Shown: positions 25,412 through 35,492, numbered from the stretch's first letter. The stretch is DNA of 64,000 nucleotides from Lysobacteraceae bacterium NML91-0213 (GCA_002798175.1 NWQL01000002.1:41208-105207); one strand, 5' to 3'. Numbers and translations are program-made. Notes: a model not told the origin generated them from the sequence alone.

Positions 25412-26221
25412 ATGTGCCTGGTCGCCCTCGCCCATCGCCTGCATCCACGCTGGCCGCTGGTGCTCATCGCCAACCGCGACGAGGCGCACGCACGCGCCAC
25501 TGCGCCGGCCGGCTTCGATCCCGACGCCGGCGATGTCTACGGCGGTCGCGACCTGGTCGCCGGTGGCAGCTGGTTGCAGGTGTCGACGCGTGGCCGACTG
25601 GCCGCGGTCACCAATGTGCGTCGTGGGCTCGAACCGGAGCAGGCACGGCATTCGCGCGGCTGGCTGGTGCGCGATTTCGTGCGCGGCGACGCCGGCGCGA
25701 TGCAGTTTGCCGAAGCGCTGCAGCCGCAGGCGCGCACTTACGGCCGCTTCAACCTGCTGCTATGGGACGGCGCCACGCTCGCCTTCGCCAGCAATGTGCC
25801 GGAACCGGTGGCGATGCCGGTCGCGCCGGGCCTGCACGCGATGTCGAACGGTGCGTTCGATGCGTCATGGCCCAAGAGTGCGCATGCCACTCGCGCGCTT
25901 GCCAGATGGCTCGACGCCGCGCCCGACGCCCGCGAATCCACGGTGACCGCCGACATCCTCGCGCCTTTGTTCGACGCGCTCGCCGACAGCGCGCAGGCGC
26001 CCGACGAGCGCCTGCCCGATACGGGCGTCGGGCTTGCGCTGGAACGGCGTCTGTCGCCGGCGTTCATCCGCGACCCTGTCTACGGCACGCGCTGCAGTTC
26101 GGTGGTGCTGCTCGGGGCGGAATCCGTGCTGTTCGCCGAACGCCGCTTCGGCCCCGATGGCGTGGCCGCCGGCGCGTCGGTGGACGTGCTACCGCGCACG
26201 TCGGCACCGGCCGCCGGGTAG
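25412..26221 (+). CDS. NRDE family protein (TANGO2 homologue)
   Basis: 269 residues beginning MCLVALAHRLHPRWPLVLIANRDE, with the family name motif NRDE at 21-24 and a Cys directly after the initiator Met, as in N-terminal nucleophile hydrolases. Also GGRDLVAGGSWLQVSTRGRLAAVTNVR and YGRFNLLLWDG, typical of the family, and a late YGTRCSSVVLL. Eukaryotic TANGO2 has been implicated in haem and lipid handling; bacterial roles are unsettled. Whether Cys2 is catalytic is untested. The TAG stop codon at 26219 is shared with the -10 of the next gene. Confidence 0.85.
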   Translation: MCLVALAHRLHPRWPLVLIANRDEAHARATAPAGFDPDAGDVYGGRDLVAGGSWLQVSTRGRLAAVTNVRRGLEPEQARHSRGWLVRDFVRGDAGAMQFAEALQPQARTYGRFNLLLWDGATLAFASNVPEPVAMPVAPGLHAMSNGAFDASWPKSAHATRALARWLDAAPDARESTVTADILAPLFDALADSAQAPDERLPDTGVGLALERRLSPAFIRDPVYGTRCSSVVLLGAESVLFAERRFGPDGVAAGASVDVLPRTSAPAAG

Positions 26222-26224
26222 AAT
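26219..26224 (+). promoter_or_regulatory. -10 element of the SDR gene, overlapping the upstream stop codon
   Basis: TAGAAT whose first three bases are the stop codon of the NRDE gene; transcription would start near 26231, 20 bases before the SDR ATG. Confidence 0.55.
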
Positions 26225-26250
26225 CGCGTCCTTTCGCAGCAGGAGTTCCC

Positions 26251-27021
26251 ATGCAGCTGTCCGACATCCGCGCCATCGTCACCGGTGGCGTCTCCGGGCT
26301 CGGCCTGGCCGTCGCCGAGCATCTCGTCGCCCGCGGCGGCAAGGTCGCGCTGTTCGACGTCAATGACGGCAAGGGCGCCGAAGCGGTGGCAGCGCTGGGC
26401 GACGGCAACGCGCGTTATTTCCGCACCGATGTCACCGACGAGGCCGGTGTGGCCACGAACGTCGCCGCCGCGCGCGAGTTCCTCGGCGGGCTCAACGCCT
26501 GCGTCAACTGTGCGGGCATCCTCGGGGCCGGGCGCGTGCTCGGCCGCGACGGCGCGATGGCACTGGACCATTTCTCGAAGACGGTGATGGTCAACCTGGT
26601 CGGCAGCTTCAACGTCGCCAAGGCCGCCGCCGCGGTGATGCAGCACAACGAGGTCGGCGACGACGGCGAGCGCGGCGTGATCGTCAACACCGCGTCGGTG
26701 GCCGCCTACGAAGGGCAGATCGGCCAGGCCGCGTACTCGGCGTCGAAGGCCGGCGTGGTCGGCATGACCCTGCCGATGGCCCGCGAACTCTCGCGCTTCG
26801 GCATCCGCGTCAACACCATCGCCCCGGGGATCTTCTGGACCCCGATGGTCGACGGCATGCCCGACGAGGTGCAGGCCTCGCTGTCTGCATCGATCCCGTT
26901 CCCGTCGCGCCTGGGCCGCCCGGAGGAATTCGCCGACCTGGTCGCCTACCTGCTCGGCAACCGCTACATCAACGGCGAGACCATCCGCCTCGACGGTGCG
27001 GTGCGGCTGGCACCGAAGTAA
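26251..27021 (+). CDS. SDR family dehydrogenase, 3-hydroxyacyl-CoA dehydrogenase type II-like
   Basis: 256-residue short-chain dehydrogenase. NAD-binding [15 protein letters not shown] near the N-terminus, followed by the acidic residue in LFDVND that selects NAD over [15 protein letters not shown] and the catalytic Ser in [10 protein letters not shown] precede YSASK with the Tyr and Lys. The [10 protein letters not shown] segment resembles human HSD17B10-type enzymes, which oxidise 3-hydroxyacyl-CoA and some steroids or branched acyl-CoAs. Start ATG is set by AGGAG at 26241-26245. The substrate is inferred from family resemblance only. Confidence 0.83.
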   Translation: MQLSDIRAIVTGGVSGLGLAVAEHLVARGGKVALFDVNDGKGAEAVAALGDGNARYFRTDVTDEAGVATNVAAAREFLGGLNACVNCAGILGAGRVLGRDGAMALDHFSKTVMVNLVGSFNVAKAAAAVMQHNEVGDDGERGVIVNTASVAAYEGQIGQAAYSASKAGVVGMTLPMARELSRFGIRVNTIAPGIFWTPMVDGMPDEVQASLSASIPFPSRLGRPEEFADLVAYLLGNRYINGETIRLDGAVRLAPK

Positions 27022-27077
27022 CCCCACAGCCGCGGCGCACTGCCGCGGTCCAATCCACATCCCGACCGAACGCATCC

Positions 27078-27644
27078 ATGAAAGCCAGCGACATCAAGAA
27101 GGGCAACGTCGTCGAATACAACGGCGGCGTGTACCAGATCCGCGACATCGAGCGCAGCTCCCCGCAGGGGCGCGGCGGCAACGTGCGTTTCCGCTTCACC
27201 ATGTACAGCGTGCCGGGCGGCAACAAGCTCGACGCCAGCTTCGATGCCGACGACAGCCTGCCCGAGGTGGAGCTGCTGCGCCGCCAGGCCAGCTTCTCGT
27301 ACAAGGATGGCGATGCGTTCGTGTTCCTCGACGACGAGGACTACATGCCCTACCAGCTCGATGCCGACGTGGTCGGCGACGACGCCGGCTACATCACCGA
27401 TGGCCTCTCCGGCTGCTTCGTGCAGGTCATCGACGACCAGCCGGTGGGCCTGCAGCTGCCGCAGACGGTGACGCTGGAGGTCGTCGAGACGCCGCCGGAA
27501 CTCAAGGGCGGCACCGCCACCAAGCGGCCGAAGCCGGCCCGGCTGTCGACCGGGCTGGAGATCCAGGTCCCGGAATACATCGCCAACGGCGAGCGCGTGC
27601 TGGTCAACACCACCACCGGCGAGTTCTCCGGCCGCGCGGATTGA
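27078..27644 (+). CDS. efpL: Elongation factor P-like protein EfpL (YeiP)
   Basis: 188 residues. EfpL relieves ribosomes stalled on proline-containing and related motifs. Three OB-like domains as in EF-P: the KOW-like N-domain ([20 protein letters not shown]), the central domain ([20 protein letters not shown]) and the C-domain (VQVPEY...). The tip loop reads SSPQGRGGN with Arg32 where EF-P has its modified Lys34, so no EpmA/Rhl-type modification is expected. The motif [16 protein letters not shown] is typical of YeiP. Followed after 14 bases by RNase T, apparently in one transcript. Confidence 0.93.
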   Translation: MKASDIKKGNVVEYNGGVYQIRDIERSSPQGRGGNVRFRFTMYSVPGGNKLDASFDADDSLPEVELLRRQASFSYKDGDAFVFLDDEDYMPYQLDADVVGDDAGYITDGLSGCFVQVIDDQPVGLQLPQTVTLEVVETPPELKGGTATKRPKPARLSTGLEIQVPEYIANGERVLVNTTTGEFSGRAD

Positions 27645-27658
27645 GCGCCGTCGACGCC

Positions 27659-28324
27659 ATGAACGACGCACCCGCCACCCCGGACATCGCCGCAGCGCCC
27701 AGCCCGCTGGCCAAACGCTTTCGCGGTTACCTGCCGGTGGTGGTGGACGTGGAGACCGGCGGTTTCGACTGGAACCGCCATGCGCTGCTGGAAATCGCAG
27801 CGGTGCCGCTGGACCTGGATGCCGACGGCAGGCTGGTGCTCGGCGACACCGCCAGCGCACACCTGGTGCCGGCGCCGGGCACCGAGATCGACCCGAAGTC
27901 GCTCGAGGTGACCGGCATCGACCTCGACCATCCGTTCCGCCTGGCCAAGCCCGAGCGCGAGGCGCTGAGCCACGTGTTCGGGCCGGTCCGCAACGCGCTG
28001 AAGCGGCATGGCTGCCAGCGCGCGATCCTGGTCGGCCACAACGCCCACTTCGACCTCAACTTCCTCAACGCCGCGGTGGCGCGCAGCGGCCACAAGCGCA
28101 ACCCGTTCCACCCCTTCAGCGTATTCGACACCGTGACCCTGGCCGGCGTGGCCTATGGGCAGACCGTACTGGCGCGGGCGGTGCAGGCGGCGGGTTTCGA
28201 ATGGAACGCCGCCGACGCCCACTCGGCCGTCTACGACGCCGAGCAGACCGCACGGCTGTTCTGCACGATCGTCAACGCGTGGCCGGCGCCAACGGCACCG
28301 GCGGCGCCTGCCATTCCGGCGTGA
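27659..28324 (+). CDS. rnt: Ribonuclease T
   Basis: 221 residues. DEDDh 3'-5' exoribonuclease that trims the CCA end and 3' tails of stable RNAs. The three Exo motifs are visible: [10 protein letters not shown] (Asp/Glu pair), [15 protein letters not shown], and [14 protein letters not shown] with the His and Asp. Basic patches for RNA binding are in the RHGCQR and KRNPFHPF regions. The N-terminal 25 residues are low-complexity and lie before the conserved start ([13 protein letters not shown]), so an internal initiation site cannot be excluded. Directly follows efpL. Confidence 0.92.
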   Translation: MNDAPATPDIAAAPSPLAKRFRGYLPVVVDVETGGFDWNRHALLEIAAVPLDLDADGRLVLGDTASAHLVPAPGTEIDPKSLEVTGIDLDHPFRLAKPEREALSHVFGPVRNALKRHGCQRAILVGHNAHFDLNFLNAAVARSGHKRNPFHPFSVFDTVTLAGVAYGQTVLARAVQAAGFEWNAADAHSAVYDAEQTARLFCTIVNAWPAPTAPAAPAIPA

Positions 28325-28364
28325 TTCGCCGGCGGGCGCGCGTGTCGCATCCGCCCACGGGGAC

Positions 28365-28682
28365 TCAGGCCGTTGCCAGCTTCAACCCCACCACCCCGGC
28401 CACGATCAGCGCGATGCTGACCAGCCGGCCGGGGTTGGCCGGTTCGCCCAGCAGCATGATGCCGACCAGCGCGGTGCCGACTGCACCGATGCCCACCCAG
28501 ACCGCATAGGCGGTGCCCAGCGGCAGCGCCTTCATCGCCTGTGCCAGCAGGCCGAAGCTGATCGCCATCGCGGCCAGCGTGCCGACGGTCGGCCACAGGC
28601 GGGTGAAGCCTTCGGTGTACTTGAGCCCGACCGCCCAGACGATCTCGAACAGGCCGGCGAGGAACAGGATGGTCCAGTGCAT
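28365..28682 (-). CDS. gdx: Guanidinium exporter Gdx (SugE), SMR family
   Basis: 105 residues, four transmembrane helices. Proton-coupled export of guanidinium as a dual-topology dimer. The essential Glu is Glu13 in [16 protein letters not shown]. The [17 protein letters not shown] segment is characteristic of SugE/Gdx as opposed to EmrE-type multidrug pumps. The start (MHWTILF) has GGAG seven bases upstream. It is preceded by a two-hairpin guanidine-II riboswitch and a TAGAAT promoter, which fits the guanidinium substrate and argues against a general drug-efflux role. Confidence 0.95.
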   Translation of the reverse strand: MHWTILFLAGLFEIVWAVGLKYTEGFTRLWPTVGTLAAMAISFGLLAQAMKALPLGTAYAVWVGIGAVGTALVGIMLLGEPANPGRLVSIALIVAGVVGLKLATA

Positions 28683-28699
28683 GGGAACACTCCGTGGGT

Positions 28700-28745
28700 C
28701 CGGGGCCGTCCCCGCTGCGGGTGGGAGTGGCGGGGTCGTCCCCGC
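28700..28745 (-). promoter_or_regulatory. Guanidine-II riboswitch (mini-ykkC) upstream of gdx
   Basis: In the minus-strand RNA, the first hairpin (28745-28730) has arms GCGGGG/CCCCGC with the tetraloop ACGA. The second (28715-28700) has a CGGGG/CCCCG stem with the tetraloop ACGG. Two short GC hairpins with ACGR loops separated by 14 bases are the defining features of the class, in which each loop helps bind one guanidinium. The second hairpin ends 7 bases before the GGAG of gdx (28690-28693), so ligand binding probably exposes the ribosome-binding site. RNA class is established knowledge; activity here is inferred. Confidence 0.93.
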
Positions 28746-28761
28746 GTACTTGAAGGCGGGC

Positions 28762-28767
28762 ATTCTA
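28762..28767 (-). promoter_or_regulatory. -10 element of the gdx transcript
   Basis: TAGAAT on the minus strand; initiation near 28755 would place the first riboswitch hairpin about 10 bases from the RNA 5' end. Confidence 0.6.
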
Positions 28768-28806
28768 GCCAGCCGCTGGCGCAGGGCGTGACCCGCGCAT
28801 GACCGC

Positions 28807-31800
28807 TCAGGCGATGTGGATACGGTCGCGGCCGCCGCTCTTGGCGCGGTACAGCGCCTCGTCGGCACGGCGATAGACGTCCGCCGGCGATGCATCGCGC
28901 GGATCGAGCATCGACGCCCCGGCGCTGACCGTTACCCGCAGCCCGGGCATGCCCCCGAGGTCGCTGCGCGTGGCCAGCCGTTCGCGCAGCCGCGCATGCA
29001 GCACCGCCGCGTCCTCGAGCGTGCCGTCCACCAGCAGCACGGCGAATTCCTCGCCGCCCACGCGCGCGGCCATGTCGGACGCGCGCAGCGTGTCCACCAG
29101 CAGCGCACCGATTTCCCGCAGCACCATGTCGCCGCCCGCATGGGTATGGGTGTCGTTGATGGCCTTGAAGTGGTCGACGTCGAGCGTCAGCACGCACAGG
29201 GGCTGCCGCTTGCGGCGGGCGCGGGCGAATTCGCGCTGCAGCGCCTCGTCGAAGCTGCGCCGGTTGGGCAGCCCGGTCAGCGCGTCCTCATAGGCCTGCC
29301 GTTCAAAGGCCTCCGCCTGCGAACGCAGCCGCGACAGCAGTTCGGATTTCTCGCTGTCGGCACGCAACAGCTGTTCGGTGCGCTGCTGCAACGCGCTGGT
29401 GCGCTCGTCCACCAGGCGGCTCAGGCGTTCGTTGGCGAAACGGTAGCGACGCAGGCGGAGGCGGTAGGCGACCAGAAGCAGCAGCGCCACGGCCAGCACT
29501 GCGGCCAGGCGCACGCCGGGGCGTTGCCACCACAGCGGTTCCACCACGAAGTCCCAGCGTGCTTCGCGCGCGCTCCAGTCGCCCTCGCCATGCGCGGCCG
29601 AGACCCGCAGCGTGTAACTGCCGGGCGGCAGGCCGACGTAATCGACACTGCGCTGCCGCCCGTGCTCGACCCAGTCCGCGTCCAGCCCGTCGAGCCGGGT
29701 GCGGTAGCGGATCCGCTCGGGCATCAGGAAGCTCAGCCCGATATAGGACACCGAGATCCGGGTACGGCCCGGCACCCGCACGCCATCCGACCACGCGACC
29801 GGCTCGCCGGACAGCCGGACCGACTCGATGCGCGGCACCGGCGGCGGGCGCTGCCTCAGGCCCTGCCAGCGCCGTGGATCGACGACGCTCAGCCCACCCG
29901 CGGTCACCATCCACACCGTGCCGTCCGCACGCACGATCACCGACGGGCCGGAACTGCCGTTGCCCTGCGCGTTCGACATTCCGTCGATCTCGCCGTAACG
30001 GTCCACCGGCAACCGCGCAAGCCGGCCATCGGCCACCGCGTGCAGGTCGTCGACGCGGGCGCGCAACATGCCACGGTTGCTGCTGATCCACGCGTTGCCC
30101 AGGTGGTCGGTGACCAGCTGGAACACCGAATCCACCGGCAGGCCGTGCTCGAGACCGACCCGCGCAAGCGCACCTTCGCGTGCGCGGTACAGGCCGCGAT
30201 CGGTCGCGATCCACACGTCGCCGCCGATGGCGTTGAAGCCGAACACCGACCGCGCGCCCGACAGCGCCTCCAGCGCGATCCGCCGCGCCCGCCCGCCCTC
30301 GACCACGTGGGCGCCATCCACCGAGCCGATCCACAGCCGGCCGTCGATCACCGCCAGCGCGGTGACCAGCGCGTCGGCCAGCCCGTCCACGGCCAGTGGG
30401 TGCACGCGGCCTCCGGAAAGCCGCACGGGGCCGCGATGGGTCGCCGCCCACACCGAGTCCGCGCCCGCTGCCGCAACCGCGCGCACATGCCCGGCCAGCC
30501 CCTCGTAACGATGCAGCACGCGGCCATCGCGCAGCTGCAGCACGCGCCCGCCATAGGTGCCGACCCACAGATCGCCGTTGCCGGTCTGCGTGAGGCTCAG
30601 CACCGATGGCTGGATGCCGTCGAGCAGCGGCACCGGGCGCGGCGTTCCACCCGGCGGCATCCGGTCCAGGCCGCCCGCGCTTCCGATCCAGAGCGTGGCG
30701 TCCTCGTCCTCGAGCACGGCGCGCACGTAGTCACCGCTCAGGCCATGGCGGCGGGTCCAGCGGGTGAACAGCGTCTCGCGCAGGCGGAACAGGCCGCCGT
30801 TGGCACCCGCCCACACGCTGCCCTCGGCATCCTCGATCAGGTTGACGATGCGCCCCGGCGGTCGCTCCTCGTCCGCCGCGGGCCGCTCGACCCCACGCGG
30901 ACCGATGCGCAGCACGCCGCGGTTCTCGCTGCCGACCCACAGGTCGCCCCGGCGGTCCTGCAGCAGCGCGGTCAGCAGCCCCTGGCCGGCGACGCGATGC
31001 AGGCGCGGGGCGTGCACGCCCTCCACGCGGTGCACGCCCTCGCCCGCCACCAGCCAGATCGCGCCATCCGGCGCGCGGTACGGCCAGGCCAGCCCGGGGG
31101 CCAGCCCGAACGACACCGGTACGCGCCGGAACGTGCCGTCGGGATCGCGCACCACGATGCCGTCGATGCCGCCGATCCAGATGCGCCCGTCATCGCCGAT
31201 CGCAAGCTTCGGGTAGCTCAACGCCAGCGGCACGTCGGCTGGCGCCTCGAAATACTCGAAGCGGCCATCGGCATGCAGGCAGCCGAGCCCGTGCCCCTCG
31301 AACAGCAGCCACATCCGGCCGTCCGCGTCCTTGGCCATGGCATGGATCAGCACCTGCGGCCAGCGGCCCTCCCCCGACCAGAAGGTCCACTCCCGCCCGT
31401 CGGGTGATCGGCGACCGAGATTGCCGCGCGAATCGCTGCTCCACAGCGCGCCGTCGCGGTCGACGTACAGCGCACCAACGCCGTTGTCGGGCAATGTGGG
31501 CCGGCTGGTGCTGCGGTCGAAGACGGTGAACTCGAGGCCGTCGTAGCGCACCAGGCCTTCCCAGGTCGCGAACCACAGGAAGCCGTCGGGCGTCTGCGCG
31601 ATATCGCGGATCGAGTTGTGCGGCAGCCCGTGGCGCGTGGTCCAGCGGTCGACCAGGTAATCGCGCAGCGGCGCGGTCGAAAGGGCCGTGGCCACGGCGG
31701 CATCCGCTGCCGGCCATGCGGTCGGCGGCCAGGCCAGCCCCAACAGGCAGCAGACGAGGCCGATGCAGCGCAGCGCGCCGATCAGACGGGCGCGCACGCC

Positions 31801-31863
31801 GCGCACGCACCCGCTGTCATCAGGGCCGCGGACTGCGGGCCGCAGCGCATGGGCCACGGCCAT
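28807..31863 (-). CDS. Diguanylate cyclase with periplasmic two-component-propeller sensor (Reg_prop / Y_Y_Y / GGDEF)
   Basis: 1018 residues from the ATG at 31861-31863. Signal peptide ([18 protein letters not shown]), then roughly 14 Reg_prop-type blades forming two beta-propellers ([20 protein letters not shown] and many G.LWIGS.GG repeats). A Y_Y_Y domain follows ([15 protein letters not shown]), then one transmembrane helix ([19 protein letters not shown]), a coiled coil and a GGDEF domain with intact GGEEF (936-940) and an RASD inhibitory site (927-930). It should synthesise c-di-GMP in response to an extracytoplasmic signal, possibly a carbohydrate as for related propellers. It begins four bases after the rlmB stop, so it is in an rlmB operon. 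Confidence 0.9.
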   Translation of the reverse strand: MAVAHALRPAVRGPDDSGCVRGVRARLIGALRCIGLVCCLLGLAWPPTAWPAADAAVATALSTAPLRDYLVDRWTTRHGLPHNSIRDIAQTPDGFLWFATWEGLVRYDGLEFTVFDRSTSRPTLPDNGVGALYVDRDGALWSSDSRGNLGRRSPDGREWTFWSGEGRWPQVLIHAMAKDADGRMWLLFEGHGLGCLHADGRFEYFEAPADVPLALSYPKLAIGDDGRIWIGGIDGIVVRDPDGTFRRVPVSFGLAPGLAWPYRAPDGAIWLVAGEGVHRVEGVHAPRLHRVAGQGLLTALLQDRRGDLWVGSENRGVLRIGPRGVERPAADEERPPGRIVNLIEDAEGSVWAGANGGLFRLRETLFTRWTRRHGLSGDYVRAVLEDEDATLWIGSAGGLDRMPPGGTPRPVPLLDGIQPSVLSLTQTGNGDLWVGTYGGRVLQLRDGRVLHRYEGLAGHVRAVAAAGADSVWAATHRGPVRLSGGRVHPLAVDGLADALVTALAVIDGRLWIGSVDGAHVVEGGRARRIALEALSGARSVFGFNAIGGDVWIATDRGLYRAREGALARVGLEHGLPVDSVFQLVTDHLGNAWISSNRGMLRARVDDLHAVADGRLARLPVDRYGEIDGMSNAQGNGSSGPSVIVRADGTVWMVTAGGLSVVDPRRWQGLRQRPPPVPRIESVRLSGEPVAWSDGVRVPGRTRISVSYIGLSFLMPERIRYRTRLDGLDADWVEHGRQRSVDYVGLPPGSYTLRVSAAHGEGDWSAREARWDFVVEPLWWQRPGVRLAAVLAVALLLLVAYRLRLRRYRFANERLSRLVDERTSALQQRTEQLLRADSEKSELLSRLRSQAEAFERQAYEDALTGLPNRRSFDEALQREFARARRKRQPLCVLTLDVDHFKAINDTHTHAGGDMVLREIGALLVDTLRASDMAARVGGEEFAVLLVDGTLEDAAVLHARLRERLATRSDLGGMPGLRVTVSAGASMLDPRDASPADVYRRADEALYRAKSGGRDRIHIA

Positions 31864-31867
31864 GGGT

Positions 31868-32617
31868 TCAGCCCGTAAGGCGCTGGCGCACGGCCTCGAA
31901 CAGCGCGATGCCCGTGGCCACCGACACGTTGAGGCTTTCGAATCCGCCCGGCATCGGGATGCGCGCCAGGCTGTCGCAGTGTTCGCGGGTGAGGCGGCGC
32001 AGCCCGTCGGCCTCGCCACCCAGCACCAGCGCCACGTTGCCGCGCAGGTCGAGGCTGTACATCGAGGCCTCGGCATCGCCCGCCAGACCGTGGATCCACA
32101 CCCCCTGCTTCTGCAGCTCGCGCAGGGTGCGGGCGAGGTTGGTCGCGCGCACCACCGGCACGGTATCGGCGGCGCCGGCGGAGGTCTTGCGCACGGTGGC
32201 GTTGACCTGCACCGCCTTGTCCTTGGGGATCACCACCGCGGTCGCGCCCGCGGCCGCGGCGCTGCGCAGGCAGGCGCCGAGGTTGTGCGGGTCCTGCACG
32301 CCGTCGAGCACCAGCACCAGCGCGTTGCCGTTGGCCGCCTCGACCATGCCGGCAAGGTCATGCTCATCCCAGGTCTTCGCCGCGACGTAGCGTGCGGCCG
32401 CACCCTGGTGGCGCAGGCCGCCAGCCACGCCATCCAGCGCCTGCTGGTTGACCCGGCGCACGTCGATATCGCGCCGGCGCGCGGCCGATTCGATCTCGGC
32501 GACCCTGGGATTCTTCGCGCCCGCTTCCAGCAGCACCTCGCGGACGTTCCCGGCATCGTGCTCGACGGCCGCCGCAACGGCGTTGATGCCGGCGATCCAG
32601 GAGGTCTGCTTGCTCAT
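31868..32617 (-). CDS. rlmB: 23S rRNA (guanosine(2251)-2'-O)-methyltransferase RlmB
   Basis: 249-residue SPOUT (TrmH/SpoU) enzyme methylating the ribose of G2251 in the peptidyl-transferase P loop. The N-terminal L30e-like RNA-binding domain includes NPRVAEIE and RRVNQQALD. The trefoil-knot motifs follow: LVLDGVQDPHNLGACLRSA (motif 1), LVLGGEADGLRR (motif 2) and IPMPGGFESLNVSVA (motif 3). The MSKQTSW start follows a TACAAT promoter about 28 bases upstream. The diguanylate cyclase follows almost without a gap, an odd partner for an rRNA methylase. Confidence 0.94.
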   Translation of the reverse strand: MSKQTSWIAGINAVAAAVEHDAGNVREVLLEAGAKNPRVAEIESAARRRDIDVRRVNQQALDGVAGGLRHQGAAARYVAAKTWDEHDLAGMVEAANGNALVLVLDGVQDPHNLGACLRSAAAAGATAVVIPKDKAVQVNATVRKTSAGAADTVPVVRATNLARTLRELQKQGVWIHGLAGDAEASMYSLDLRGNVALVLGGEADGLRRLTREHCDSLARIPMPGGFESLNVSVATGIALFEAVRQRLTG

Positions 32618-32645
32618 CGCGGTCCGCGTACTCGTAGGGGCGCCC

Positions 32646-32651
32646 ATTGTA
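32646..32651 (-). promoter_or_regulatory. -10 element of rlmB
   Basis: TACAAT on the minus strand; initiation near 32639 gives a leader of about 22 bases. It indicates that rlmB is not solely dependent on read-through from rnr. Confidence 0.5.
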
Positions 32652-32810
32652 GACGGACGCGGTGCACGGCCGGTGCGCGTCCCATTGTCGCGACCGCCCC
32701 CTACAGCCCGTGGACCGCCCGCTGATGGCGACACGGCCGGTCGTGCGCATGGCCATCGAACCCGCAGCATCCGCATCCGCGGGGGCCGCCTGCCCGACCG
32801 GCCAGCGGGA

Positions 32811-35261
32811 TCACCCGTAAGGCTGCTTCACCCGCTTCGCCGGCTTGCCACGCGGTGGCGGCGGCTTCGGGCCGCGCGCCTCCTCGACCAGCCCGAAATC
32901 GATCTTGCGTTCCTCGAGGCTGGCCTTGAGCACGCGCACGTTCAGGCGGTCGCCGAGGCGGAACTCGCGCCCGGTGCGTTCGCCGGCCAGCGTCTTGCGC
33001 AGCGGATCGAAGTGGTAGAAATCGCGCGGCAGCTGGGTGACGTGGATCAGGCCGTTGACCTTGGACTGGTCGAGCTCGACGAACAGGCCGAAGCTGGTCA
33101 CGCCACTGATCACGCCGGAGAACTCGCCACCGACGTGCTGCTCCATCCATGCGGCGCGGTAACGCTCGTCCACCTCGCGCTCGGCCTCGTCGGCCCGGCG
33201 CCCGCGCTCGGAGCACTGCAGCGCGAGTGCCGCCATGTCGTTGGTCGAATAGCGGAACGTCGACGGCTTCTTCCGCGACAGCACGTGCTTGATCGCGCGG
33301 TGCACCAGCAGGTCCGGGTAGCGGCGGATCGGCGAGGTGAAGTGCGAGTAGGCTTCCAGCGCGAGGCCGAAGTGGCCGATGTTCTCGGCCGAATACACCG
33401 CCAGGCTCTGGCTGCGCAGCAGCACCGATTCCAGCAGCGCGGCATCCGGGCGTTCGCGCACCTTGGCCAGCAACGCGGTGAAGTCCTTTGGCTGCACTTT
33501 CGCCCACGGCGGCATGCGCAGTTGGAACTCCTTCAGGAACTCCAGCAGGTCGGCGTACTTGGATTCCGGCGGCTTGTCGTGGATGCGGTACATCCCCGGC
33601 ACCTCCGACGCCAGCAGCGTCTTCGCCGCTTCGACGTTCGCCGCGATCATGCATTCCTCGATCAGCTTGTGCGCGTCGTTGCGCAGCAGCATGCCGGCCT
33701 GCACCACCTCGCCGCGGTTGTCGAGCACGAAGCGCACCTCGGAGGTCTCGAACTCGATCGCGCCGCGCTTTCTGCGCGCCTTCGACAGCACCTTGTAGAG
33801 CTGGTGCAGGTGGCGGATCTGCGGCATCAGTTCGCCGATCTGCTGCTGCGCTTCCGCGTCGTCCTCGCCTACCGCGTTCCACACCTGGGTGTAGGTCAGG
33901 CGCGCGTGCGAGTGCATCACCGCCTCGTAGAACTCCGACCCGTGCACGGTGCCGTCCCGGCCCACCTGCATGTCGCAGACGAAGCACAGGCGGTCGACCT
34001 CCGGACGCAGCGAGCAGATCCCGTTGGACAGCGTTTCCGGCAGCATCGGCACCACGAAGCCCGGGAAGTACACGCTGGTGGCGCGCAGCTGCGCTTCGTT
34101 GTCGAGCGGCGTGCCCGGCTGCACGTAATGCGAGACGTCGGCGATCGCCACCACCAGCCGGAAGCCGTCGCGGTTGGGTTCGCACCACACCGCGTCGTCG
34201 AAGTCCTTGGCGTCCTCGCCGTCGATGGTCACCAGTGGCAGCCGGCGCAGGTCGCGTCGTGCGTTGGCGGTGGGGATGTCGACCTCGAGCGGAATCGCCG
34301 TGGCCTGGTCGATGACGTCCTGCGGGAACTCGTGCGGCAGGTCGTGGCCGTGGATCGCGGCCTCCACCACCAGTGACGGCGTCAGCGCATCGCCCAGCAC
34401 CGCCAGCACGCGGCCGATCGGCGGCCGGCGCGCGTCACCGGCATGCACGATCTCGCACACGACCAGCTGGCTGTGCTCGGCGCCGTTGCGCGAATCCTGC
34501 GGCACCTGCACGTTGCGCTGGATGCGGCGGTCGTCGGGCACCACGTAGCTGATCCCGGATTCGACGGTGTAGCGGCCGATCAGACGGGTCAGCCTTCGCT
34601 CCAGCACCTCGACGATCGCACCCTCGCGTCGGCCGCGACGGTCCATTCCGGTCACGCTGGCAAGCACGCGGTCGCCATGCATCACCTTGCGCATTTCCCC
34701 CGGCGGCAGGAACAGATCGTCGCCCGCGCCCGAATCCGGACGCAGGAAGCCGAATCCGTCGGGATTGGCGATCACCGTGCCGGGCACCAGGTCCATCCGC
34801 GGAACCGGCACGAAGCCGCCGCGACGGTTCTGCAACAGCTGCCCGTCACGCACCATCGCGCCCAGCCGCTTGCCGAGTGCGTGGAAACGCTCGGGTTCGG
34901 TCAGCCCGAAGTGGGTGGCGAGGTCATCCGCGGTCTGCGGGCCGTCGGCCTCGCCCAGCCACATCAGGATGGCCTCACGGCTGACGATCGGATTCTCGTA
35001 GCGGCCAGCCTCGCGTTCGGCCTGCGGATCGTGGAATCCCGAACCCTTGCGCGAGCCCGCGGGCTTGCGCGTTGCCGGGGACTTGCCGGGCGCCCTGCCG
35101 CCACCGGGGCGCGGGGCATCGCGCAGCGTGTCCGGCATCCAGCCCGGCAGTGCGTCGCCACCACCCTTCGCCTTCGGCTTGCCGGTTTTCCGTGTTGCCC
35201 CGCGCGTTGCGGAGCCGTTGTCGACGCGTTTCTGGCCGCGTTTGCCTGGTGTCTTTGCCAT
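32811..35261 (-). CDS. rnr: Ribonuclease R
   Basis: 816 residues, as in E. coli (813). Processive 3'-5' exoribonuclease that degrades structured RNA and helps rRNA quality control. A basic N-terminal extension (KRGQKRVDNGSATRGATRK) and a winged-helix region (ILMWLGEADGPQTADDLATH) precede cold-shock domains, then the RNB domain with the catalytic aspartates in DGEDAKDFDDAVW near 352. A C-terminal S1 domain (FSGVISGVTSFGLFVELD) and a Lys/Arg/Pro tail close it. A TACCAT hexamer seven bases before the ATG suggests a leaderless message. Confidence 0.95.
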   Translation of the reverse strand: MAKTPGKRGQKRVDNGSATRGATRKTGKPKAKGGGDALPGWMPDTLRDAPRPGGGRAPGKSPATRKPAGSRKGSGFHDPQAEREAGRYENPIVSREAILMWLGEADGPQTADDLATHFGLTEPERFHALGKRLGAMVRDGQLLQNRRGGFVPVPRMDLVPGTVIANPDGFGFLRPDSGAGDDLFLPPGEMRKVMHGDRVLASVTGMDRRGRREGAIVEVLERRLTRLIGRYTVESGISYVVPDDRRIQRNVQVPQDSRNGAEHSQLVVCEIVHAGDARRPPIGRVLAVLGDALTPSLVVEAAIHGHDLPHEFPQDVIDQATAIPLEVDIPTANARRDLRRLPLVTIDGEDAKDFDDAVWCEPNRDGFRLVVAIADVSHYVQPGTPLDNEAQLRATSVYFPGFVVPMLPETLSNGICSLRPEVDRLCFVCDMQVGRDGTVHGSEFYEAVMHSHARLTYTQVWNAVGEDDAEAQQQIGELMPQIRHLHQLYKVLSKARRKRGAIEFETSEVRFVLDNRGEVVQAGMLLRNDAHKLIEECMIAANVEAAKTLLASEVPGMYRIHDKPPESKYADLLEFLKEFQLRMPPWAKVQPKDFTALLAKVRERPDAALLESVLLRSQSLAVYSAENIGHFGLALEAYSHFTSPIRRYPDLLVHRAIKHVLSRKKPSTFRYSTNDMAALALQCSERGRRADEAEREVDERYRAAWMEQHVGGEFSGVISGVTSFGLFVELDQSKVNGLIHVTQLPRDFYHFDPLRKTLAGERTGREFRLGDRLNVRVLKASLEERKIDFGLVEEARGPKPPPPRGKPAKRVKQPYG

Positions 35262-35268
35262 GGCGGCG

Positions 35269-35274
35269 ATGGTA
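35269..35274 (-). promoter_or_regulatory. -10-like element of rnr, leaderless spacing
   Basis: TACCAT on the minus strand followed by seven bases (CGCCGCC) and the rnr ATG. Confidence 0.4.
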
Positions 35275-35320
35275 CATGCCGGCTTCGGCGACGACGCGTG
35301 ACGCGGATGCACGCGAAGCG

Positions 35321-35326
35321 TTGACA
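35321..35326 (+). promoter_or_regulatory. -35 element of tRNA-Leu(CAG)
   Basis: A perfect TTGACA placed 36 bases before the mature tRNA end; the expected -10 position (about 35344-35351) holds the weak AACATA/ACATAC. Confidence 0.5.
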
Positions 35327-35362
35327 AGGTCTCCTCCGCACCGCAACATACGCGCCTCACCT

Positions 35363-35447
<85 letters not shown>

Positions 35448-35492
35448 AGCAACAACGGGGGGATGCAGCAGCAACTCCCGAGGTGATGAAGA

